A stretch of 19,624 nt of DNA, from contig JBJXFI010000242.1 in NCBI GenBank assembly GCA_046154695.1, positions 1 through 19,624 on the forward strand, written 5' to 3'. The stretch is from DALYLB01 sp046154695. Lineage in GTDB: Bacteria; Acidobacteriota; Blastocatellia; RBC074. Each line of letters starts with the position of its first letter. The first letter of the stretch is position 1. The notes under the pieces were generated by a model, which searched no databases, was not told where the DNA came from, and saw only the letters and a program-made list of their open reading frames with translations. The position numbers were made by a program, and so were the translations under genes. Positions 7,361 to 13,191 of the stretch are shown piece after piece.

Positions 7361-9013
7361 TCAGTTCTTTCCCTGCGCCTGTTGCGCCGTCAGCGTGGCG
7401 GTCTGCGGAATGCGAAGCGTCCAATGCAGATCGGTGGCCGCCTTCCGTGTGACATGTTTTCGCGGCGGCGAAGCGGTCGCGGGCTTGGCGGCGGGGGCTG
7501 CCGGCGTCCCGCTTTCGGGTTCCGCGATGCCGGCGGGCGCGTCCGAATTGCCCGCGGGCGCGTCGGTTGCCCCCGGCGCCTCATGGCTTTCCCTCCCGGC
7601 CGGCGCCGGCGCCGTCGATTCGCCGCCTGTGCCTGAGGACGCGGGCGGGCCCGGAATTTCAACGCCGAGCGGCGACTCGCCCTTCAGCTTGTCGAGCCCC
7701 TTCATATTCGGGACCGCGTCGGGATTGACCGGCTCGGTCAGTTTCGCCGTCACAATGAAGACCAGCTCCGTCTCGTTCTTCTGAAACTGTTTCGATTTGA
7801 AGAGATTTCCCAACACCGGGACGTTGGCGAGAATCGGGATCTTCGACAACGACCGCGATTCCGAGTTATCGAGCAGCCCGGCGATGCCGAAGCTCTGTCC
7901 ATCGCGGAGCTCGATGCCCGTCTTCGCCTTTCGCGTCCGCAGCGCGGGGAGCAGAAATCCGTTGAACCGGATCGCATTCGTATAGTCCAGCGTCGAGACC
8001 TCGGGCTCGATCTCCAGACGGATGTGCTGCTCGTCGAGAATCGTCGGCTTGAAATTGACGCGAACGCCGTACTCCTTCCACTGCACCGTCACCGCGCCGC
8101 CCGTCCCGGCGCCGCCCGCCTGAATGATCGGCACGGGAATCTCGCCGCCCGCCAGAAAACTGGCCTGCTGCCCGTCCATCGCCACGAGGTTCGGCTCGGC
8201 CAGCGCGCGTATCGCGCCCTGCGTCTGCAGCGCCCGCAAAAACCCGTAGACGTTGTTGGTCATAATGAAGAGATTCAACGAGCTGGCGACCGTGCCGAAC
8301 ATGCTTCCGTCGGTGACGCGATCGAGCGTGTAGGGGCCTCCCCCCGTGTTCATATACCCGCCCTGGCCGGGGCCGGTGCTCACCGCCGGCGAGAAGCCGA
8401 GTTCCTGCAGCCGGTTTCGACTCACCTCGGCCAGCCGAAGCTGCAGTTGAACCTGTTGAATCGCCTGGATGGGTTGGGTAAGCAGATTGACGGACTTGAA
8501 CCCGGCGGCCTTGATCACCTCCTCGACCTGGGTGGCGACCTTCGAATCCACATTGCCCGAGATGACCACCGACCCATTCGCCTGGCTCAGGCGAATATCC
8601 TCTTTGGGAAACAACGCGCGCACCTGGGAATCGATCTGCGCCAGGTTGGCCCGCACATCGACATCGAAGAAGACGAAGCGGTCGCCATCCTTCGCCCAGG
8701 TCGTGAACCGCGCCCGGCCGGACGCCTTTCCGTTGATCATCATCTGGTTCGGCGCGACGATGACCGCCTCCGCGCTCTCGGTGTTCGACACCGCCAACCG
8801 CCCGATCGACTGGTCGAAGATCACCAGGCACGACTGGCCTGTCAGCACGTTCACGGGCACCGGCTCCCGTTCCGGAAACAGGAACGAGACCCGGATGACG
8901 GTCTGCTGCGCCTGCGCTTGCGCCACGATCGCGGCCGCCGCCGACGCGACCAACACGCCGAATACCACCACGGCGAGGCGGACCAATTTCGTGAGGTGAC
9001 AATGGGATAACAT
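7361..9013 (-). CDS. cpaC: Flp pilus secretin CpaC/RcpA with C-terminal extension
   Basis: 550-residue outer-membrane secretin through which the Flp pilus exits. A signal peptide ending in an Ala-rich segment (about residues 1-34) precedes the pilus N domain (about 37-117) and a BON-like region (125-175). The secretin domain (about 255-425) contains EPNLVAMDGQQASFLAGGE (273-291) and ends with VPVLGNLFKSKQFQKNETEL (398-417), a hallmark of the family. Residues about 430-550 are an added tail, rich in Ala, Pro, Gly and Ser at 456-520 with a repeated DAPAG, and basic near 518-524. The ATG at 9013 has AAAGGAG eight bases upstream. It is 50 bases after cpaB. No CpaD or RcpB lipoprotein partner was found in the window. 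Confidence 0.96.
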   Translation of the reverse strand: MLSHCHLTKLVRLAVVVFGVLVASAAAAIVAQAQAQQTVIRVSFLFPEREPVPVNVLTGQSCLVIFDQSIGRLAVSNTESAEAVIVAPNQMMINGKASGRARFTTWAKDGDRFVFFDVDVRANLAQIDSQVRALFPKEDIRLSQANGSVVISGNVDSKVATQVEEVIKAAGFKSVNLLTQPIQAIQQVQLQLRLAEVSRNRLQELGFSPAVSTGPGQGGYMNTGGGPYTLDRVTDGSMFGTVASSLNLFIMTNNVYGFLRALQTQGAIRALAEPNLVAMDGQQASFLAGGEIPVPIIQAGGAGTGGAVTVQWKEYGVRVNFKPTILDEQHIRLEIEPEVSTLDYTNAIRFNGFLLPALRTRKAKTGIELRDGQSFGIAGLLDNSESRSLSKIPILANVPVLGNLFKSKQFQKNETELVFIVTAKLTEPVNPDAVPNMKGLDKLKGESPLGVEIPGPPASSGTGGESTAPAPAGRESHEAPGATDAPAGNSDAPAGIAEPESGTPAAPAAKPATASPPRKHVTRKAATDLHWTLRIPQTATLTAQQAQGKN

Positions 9014-9063
9014 AACTCTCGCTCCTTTGTCGGGGGAATACCTCTCGCGTCTTGTGAAAGGGA

Positions 9064-9957
9064 TTATGGAAAGACGACCGACTGCCTCTTTCCTCCCTCG
9101 TAAATCTCGATCGTGTTGCGCGGCGGAACCGGCGTCGATGCGGGCAGAGGCAGGATCTTGTCGATGCTCGCAAAGACCGTCCGCGGAGGCATTCGGCGTG
9201 CCGGCGCCGGCTTCTTCTTCATGTCCGTCGCATCGGGAACGAGCAGGGCCCGGCTTCCCGCCAGCAGCGAGTTCTTGTTCGCCCCCGGCGTCGTCCGATT
9301 CTCCTGATCCACCGTGTTGCGGAGCGCCAGCCGCAGCCGTCCTTCGGCCGATGCCAGCACCAGCATCTCGGACTGCTCGGGCGTCACCAGCAATGTGACC
9401 GATTTCACGCCCTCCGTCTCGCGCGTGTCTTCCCGGCGATCCAGCCTCTGGCCATGCGCCAGCACCTTGATGTTCTGCAGCACGATCTTCGAGACCGGCC
9501 CTTCATCGCTGTTCGTCGGTGAAATCACCGCCAGCACATCCACCAGCGTTCCCGGATAAAGAAAGCCCGCCAGACTCGCCTCATCATCCACGCGAACCGT
9601 CATCGCCAGATACCCGGGAGGAATCAGCCCCGACAGGCCCGCCGTCGCGCCTTCTGGCGCCAATCGCGCGAGCGTCACCGGCTCCCTCGCCATGATCATC
9701 GTCGCCGCCACCCGGCCCGACAGCTCTTCCATCTTCGTAAACGACCCCTCCGGAATCGCTTCCGGCGGCATCTGCACCGGAACCAGCGTGTCCGCCGAGA
9801 TCACCGCGCCGACGGGAATCTCCGTCTTCGCCACGAGAATCGTGTTGAGGTTCTCGTCCTTCCTGCTGTTACCAAGGTATTGAGTAACAGAAAACGCCGC
9901 AATCAAACCGAAGAACACGGCGCCCGCCAGTACAAACATCAGGGGTTTATTCCGCAT
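9064..9957 (-). CDS. cpaB: Flp pilus assembly protein CpaB/RcpC
   Basis: 297-residue periplasmic protein with one N-terminal membrane anchor. The SAF domain (about residues 40-100 of the chosen form) carries ILVAKTEIPVGAVISADTLV. The RcpC/CpaB domain follows with GLIPPGYLAMTVRVDDEASL and LYPGTLVDVLAVIS. CpaB-type proteins are thought to work with the secretin in the periplasm. The C-terminal ~60 residues are basic and proline-rich. The frame opens with an ATG at 9972, but that segment contains the AAGGAG that serves the ATG at 9957 six bases later, so 9957 was chosen. It lies 57 bases after cpaA and 50 before cpaC. Confidence 0.95.
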   Translation of the reverse strand: MRNKPLMFVLAGAVFFGLIAAFSVTQYLGNSRKDENLNTILVAKTEIPVGAVISADTLVPVQMPPEAIPEGSFTKMEELSGRVAATMIMAREPVTLARLAPEGATAGLSGLIPPGYLAMTVRVDDEASLAGFLYPGTLVDVLAVISPTNSDEGPVSKIVLQNIKVLAHGQRLDRREDTRETEGVKSVTLLVTPEQSEMLVLASAEGRLRLALRNTVDQENRTTPGANKNSLLAGSRALLVPDATDMKKKPAPARRMPPRTVFASIDKILPLPASTPVPPRNTIEIYEGGKRQSVVFP

Positions 9958-10014
9958 AGCATGCTCCTTCAACAGTCCGGCTTCTCTTTGTATCGCCCTG
10001 ATCCGTGTGGGGGA

Positions 10015-10539
10015 TCAGGAGCGAAAGATTGCCAGTGATAGCAGGCTGCCAAACGTGATGGCAACTCCATATGGGATCGTCTGCTTCCGGTCTTCGGGAA
10101 TAACGACTGTGGGAACCGTCCACCGGATCAACAGATTGTAGAAAATCAACGCAACGCGCTCCGACGTTTCCCGCATCGTCCCGGTGCGAAGCGTGGCCAG
10201 GACCGCCATCGCGCCGCCGGTAATCAGAATCACCAGAAAGGTCGGCAGGACCATCTGGGCGCCGATCACCGCGCCAATCGCCGCGAACAACTTCACATCG
10301 CCCGCGCCGAGAGCTCCAAACACATGCAGTAACAGCATCAGGCCGAACGCGATCACGCAGCCGGAGAGGCTTCGAAACAATCCCGTCCATCCGCCGACGA
10401 TTACATTGATCGCCAGGCCGCTCAGCAGCGCCGTCAGGACGAGAACATTGGGAATTCGACGATATTTGACGTCGTAATAAGTGATGACCGCCGCGAGCGG
10501 CGTCAGCAGAATGAGATTGACGATAAGTTGCCCAATCAT
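10015..10539 (-). CDS. cpaA: Prepilin peptidase CpaA/TadV
   Basis: 174-residue A24-family aspartic prepilin peptidase that would cleave the leader of the Flp pilins and TadE pseudopilins at the cytoplasmic face of the membrane. It is almost entirely hydrophobic helices. The two catalytic aspartates are present in their usual contexts: Asp23 in YYDVKYRRIPN and Asp81 in GALGAGDVKLFAAIG. It is the short form lacking the methyltransferase domain, as is normal for TadV. The frame is open back to 10650, but the ATG at 10539 has GGAG eight bases upstream and starts at the first membrane segment. It is separated from the pilin genes by 268 bases with a terminator-like hairpin. Confidence 0.95.
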   Translation of the reverse strand: MIGQLIVNLILLTPLAAVITYYDVKYRRIPNVLVLTALLSGLAINVIVGGWTGLFRSLSGCVIAFGLMLLLHVFGALGAGDVKLFAAIGAVIGAQMVLPTFLVILITGGAMAVLATLRTGTMRETSERVALIFYNLLIRWTVPTVVIPEDRKQTIPYGVAITFGSLLSLAIFRS

Positions 10540-10673
10540 CAGGGACGCTCCGTCATCGAAGTTATGCCTGCCCCCCCGCCGCCCGGTTTCCGAGATCCTC
10601 ACAACCAGGTGGAATGGGGTTCCGGCTCGATCGATTGTTTCCCGGGACATCGCCCCGCTGTGGAAAATCGCTG

Positions 10674-10765
10674 AAAAAAGTGGTTGACGCGCTCTCTAAT
10701 GGCAAGGACACAAATGACGAAAGGCCCTTTGCGCTTCGCCGGAGAGGATGCGAGAGCGCGTCAAC
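10674..10765 (-). terminator. Long-loop hairpin with T-run between flp genes and cpaA
   Basis: A perfect 14-bp inverted repeat, GTTGACGCGCTCTC (10683-10696) and GAGAGCGCGTCAAC (10752-10765), encloses 55 bases. On the minus strand the stem is followed, after three bases, by TTTTTT (10679 down to 10674). This resembles an intrinsic terminator with an unusually large loop, or an attenuator. It lies 43 bases beyond the second pilin gene and well upstream of cpaA, where it could keep pilin mRNA abundant relative to machinery mRNA. The partial termination role is inference. Confidence 0.6.
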
Positions 10766-10807
10766 AATCGAACTCACCTACGGATTCGTTCGACGCCGAC
10801 GCCGCGG

Positions 10808-10975
10808 CTACTTGAGCGTGATCAGACTGACCAGATTATTGATCTTGTCCGAGATCGTCGTGCCAAGATCAGTAATCGCAAGTAAAATCGCAATCACGAA
10901 CAACGCCGCGGCGGCGGCATACTCAGAGAGCTCCATCCCGGTTTCATCGCGCAGGAAACGACCTGCTTTGCTCAT
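10808..10975 (-). CDS. Flp type IVc pilin, second copy
   Basis: 55-residue Flp-family pilin. The leader MSKAGRFLRDETG ends in Gly13; the predicted mature protein starts MELSEYAAAAA, with the family's conserved Glu at +5 (Glu18) and Tyr at +6 (Tyr19), followed by a hydrophobic helix to about residue 35. The mature length of 42 residues is ordinary for Flp pilins. The ATG at 10975 was preferred to one six bases earlier because AAAGGAG is seven bases upstream of it but only one base from the other. It aligns without gaps to the first pilin, with 27 of 55 positions identical by eye. The C-terminal half differs most, so they may be major and minor pilins. Confidence 0.93.
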   Translation of the reverse strand: MSKAGRFLRDETGMELSEYAAAAALFVIAILLAITDLGTTISDKINNLVSLITLK

Positions 10976-11006
10976 CTCCATGCTCCTTTCCCGGAATGTC
11001 GCTCCT

Positions 11007-11174
11007 CTAGTTGGTCTTGATCTTGCCGCGAAGCGCGTCGATCGAGGCCGAGATCGTCGAGCCCAGGTTCGTGAAGGCCGTGATCACCGCCAGCGCAATC
11101 AGCCCCGCCGCGACGGCGTACTCGGACAGTTCCAGACCGGTTTCATCATTGAGGAAGTTTTTGATCGTGTTCAT
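11007..11174 (-). CDS. flp: Flp type IVc pilin, first copy
   Basis: 55-residue Flp pilin and the first gene of the tad cluster. The leader MNTIKNFLNDETG is followed by LELSEYAVAAGLIALAVITA, with the conserved Glu18 and Tyr19 at +5 and +6 after the predicted cleavage at Gly13. It then has SISA-like polar residues and a basic C terminus (RGKIKTN). It is probably the main fibre subunit, processed by CpaA. The ATG at 11174 has AAAGGAG 12 bases upstream, slightly far but the only candidate. It ends 31 bases before the second pilin gene. The 1.4-kb stretch upstream holds no gene and contains the hairpin series at 11619-11765, which may belong to its leader. Confidence 0.95.
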   Translation of the reverse strand: MNTIKNFLNDETGLELSEYAVAAGLIALAVITAFTNLGSTISASIDALRGKIKTN

Positions 11175-12604
11175 AAGTTTAGGTTTCTCCTTTACCGTGT
11201 TGATCTTAGGGGTGTTGACGTTTGCCTTCCCGGTTGCGACGAACGTAACCGATCCGGCGGTTATTCAAAGGACCGCTTTGGCCCCTCGAAATTCGCGGCG
11301 TCGCTCCGCACCCTCGCGCATTCCTTATTCAGGGAGCGCGCGTGCAACTCGATGCGAGCGGACGCAATCTCTTCGCCCGTTCCCCGGATGCGGGATACAC
11401 CTCTCCCGCCAAGCACCATTCCGGGTTACTTGTTGCGACGATTTCGTCGATCGCGCGCAGCTTCGTCGAACATCTTTTCCGTCCCTGCGGGCATACCTTC
11501 GGCGGGCAATCGACCTCGATTGCGCCATGCCTCGTCCGCACGGACCTCAGCCACGGCGATCTATTCAGTTGTAAAAAGGATGAATGATTGTGTGATGTGC
11601 GTTCGGGACACGCTCGATCCTGACGCGCTCTTCAGGGGGAGCGCGGTAAGGTCAGGAAAGGCAATGGTCTGAGGGTGGGCGCCTCCAGGGGTGGAAGACC
11701 ATTGGTAGCTCACTACCATTAATGCGTCACACAGTCAGGTAACTCTTCGCGGAAACATCTTCCGCCTTCCCGCCAGCCGATAGGTCGTCGACTCGCGGAA
11801 CACAAGCGCTTTTCATCGTCCTTCACCACCTGGCGTCAGACGATTTTCTTGTTCTGTTCCCGGCAAGCAACTAAATAGGCCATATCTGAGGGGATACCTG
11901 CCGAAAACGATTGGGGAGTTCTCGATACGTGGATTTATTGTTTATGGCAGCTTTTAGCGTTTAACTGCAACGAAGTTCGCGAGAATGACCGGCTTACACA
12001 AATGACACACGACCAAATTCCCGGGTGGAATATAAAGCCATCCACACCATCCAACGCCGCTCAATTCTCATGGTCTTATTTTTATCGGTCCATCGATCAG
12101 GGGATAGATCTCAACCGATCTCTTGTGATTCCATCTTTTTCGTTCCCCCCTGTTCAAATTTGCATTAGAACAGAGGCGTCAGAGCATTCCAGTGAGATTC
12201 GGCTCTGACTTCTACTGCCGATGTCGGAGCGGATATTACAGGTACTCCAAAATCCTTACATCGTACAATGTTCCCATTTTGCGGGAAAATGTAGGACAAA
12301 ATCCCGTCCACCCTGTCAACTTTTGGCCTACAAGAGCTAAACCTCAACGATTTTCTAATGCGCCGTGATCATTATTGCCGAAAACGACGCACTTTCTTTA
12401 CCGGCAACCTGAAGTGGAGAAACGTTCAATCCATTACCGACAGGCCGCGCGAAAAACCTGCGTTTCCCGGGAAACCTACAAGTGTGGTCGTTTTTACGCA
12501 CGCGAGGTTAGTAACCAAATCCAACGCAACCCAGGGGGTGATAACGCGAAGCTCCTGGCTGAATGGCTTTGCTTTCCCCATCTGAGGCCGCGGCTGAGGC
12601 GATG
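11175..12604. other. 1.4-kb stretch with no convincing gene
   Basis: Open frames here (for example minus 11325-11528, plus 12002-12208, plus 12375-12668) lack Shine-Dalgarno sequences and recognisable protein character. The part nearest the pilins is GC-rich and structured. From about 11880 to 12550 the sequence becomes visibly AT-richer. Small palindromes in that half are CTGTTC/GAACAG (12150-12155, 12168-12173) and CATTTT/AAAATG (12275-12280, 12286-12291). The promoter for the pilin operon must lie here if transcription starts close by, but I could not identify clear -35/-10 or sigma-54 elements. Confidence 0.6.
11619..11765 (-). ncRNA. Run of hairpins upstream of flp; possible structured leader or small RNA
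   Basis: Four inverted repeats lie end to end. First, CCTGA+CGCGCTC pairs with GAGCGCG+TCAGG (11619-11656), with a six-base bulge. Second, CAATGGTCT/AGACCATTG (11662-11670 with 11696-11704) encloses a smaller GAGG/CCTC stem. Third, TGGTAG-CTCA-CTACCA (11703-11718). Fourth, GCGGAA-ACATC-TTCCGC (11749-11765). The second and third share a base pair region and may be alternatives. No known riboswitch class was recognised. The strand is uncertain; minus is given because the pilin genes lie downstream on that strand. Confidence 0.35.
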
Positions 12605-13096
12605 TTATTTTGCGAGCGGCATCAACGACTGGGCTTCCAGGACGAAGGCCGTTCCATCGAAGCGATAATCGAGATTGCGCTGTTGATCGCCCTTGGCGGG
12701 ATCGGTCGTGGCCCCGATCAATCGAAGGATCGGGGGCTTTCCCTCTTCGTGCTTGAGCCCCATGCGAAGGAACTTATCGCCCGGCTTGAGCGCGCGCCCC
12801 TGTTTATCGAGGGCGAGAGGGAGTTTCTGGGCTTCGCGCAGGATGACGGCATGGTAGTCCTTGCCGTTTTTGGCGGGTTTGGAATAGATCACGATGAGGC
12901 TGTCGAAGGCCCCCTTCTGTATGACGTCCAGGCGCGCGGCATAGATCAGTTCGGCGGCCGCGCCCCCGGCAAGGGAGGTTTCGGCCTGGGCGGCTGCCAG
13001 GTCGGGCGCGCTGATCTTGGGATTCCGCGCCATCTGAGCCGAGGCCGGCGCAATCGACAGACCGAGCAGGAGAACGATCAGGGAAAGAAAACGCAT
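12605..13096 (-). CDS. Small secreted protein of unknown function
   Basis: 163-residue protein with a clear Sec signal peptide: MRFLSLIVLLLGLSIAPASA, with a likely cut before Gln21. The mature part is soluble and mixed alpha/beta in composition. It has a Lys/Asp-rich middle (KPAKNGKDYHAVILREAQKL) and no cysteines, repeats or catalytic motif that I recognise. The ATG at 13096 has GTAAGGAG eight bases upstream. It follows the beta-propeller gene by 95 bases on the same strand, but a palindrome with a T-run sits directly in front of its ribosome binding site. It is therefore either attenuated or transcribed by read-through. Periplasmic location is predicted from the signal only; no function is proposed. 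Confidence 0.82.
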   Translation of the reverse strand: MRFLSLIVLLLGLSIAPASAQMARNPKISAPDLAAAQAETSLAGGAAAELIYAARLDVIQKGAFDSLIVIYSKPAKNGKDYHAVILREAQKLPLALDKQGRALKPGDKFLRMGLKHEEGKPPILRLIGATTDPAKGDQQRNLDYRFDGTAFVLEAQSLMPLAK

Positions 13097-13112
13097 GTGC
13101 TTTACTCCTTAC

Positions 13113-13145
13113 AAAAAGTGGCACAAGCTGGACAGCTTGTGCCAC
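13113..13145 (-). terminator. 13-bp palindrome with T-run before the small secreted gene
   Basis: GTGGCACAAGCTG (13118-13130) and CAGCTTGTGCCAC (13133-13145) are perfect inverted repeats separated by two bases. On the minus strand the stem is followed immediately by TTTTT (13117-13113), giving the form of an intrinsic terminator, and then after a few bases by the AAGGAG of the next gene. From memory, palindromes of this GGCACA...TGTGCC type recur as dispersed elements in some GC-rich bacterial genomes, so it may be a REP-like insertion acting as a terminator. Confidence 0.65.
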
Positions 13146-13191
13146 CATGCTTTTCATTTGGCGTGAAGGCGGAACTCGGAACGGGAAGCAA

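Noticed and set aside
10614..11672. 352-codon plus-strand open frame across both pilin genes
   Set aside because: Covers two tandem pilin genes and their hairpins on the other strand; no protein family character.
12150..12173. CTGTTC/GAACAG inverted repeat as a possible SOS (LexA) box
   Set aside because: The 12-base spacing does not match any LexA operator I know, and no SOS gene is adjacent.
12275..12291. CATTTT/AAAATG palindrome as a terminator or operator
   Set aside because: Too short and AT-rich to separate from chance in this low-GC tract, and no gene ends or starts next to it.
12358..12668. Two overlapping plus-strand open frames of 75 and 97 codons
   Set aside because: No Shine-Dalgarno sequence, no recognisable protein features, and the longer one runs into the end of a supported minus-strand gene.
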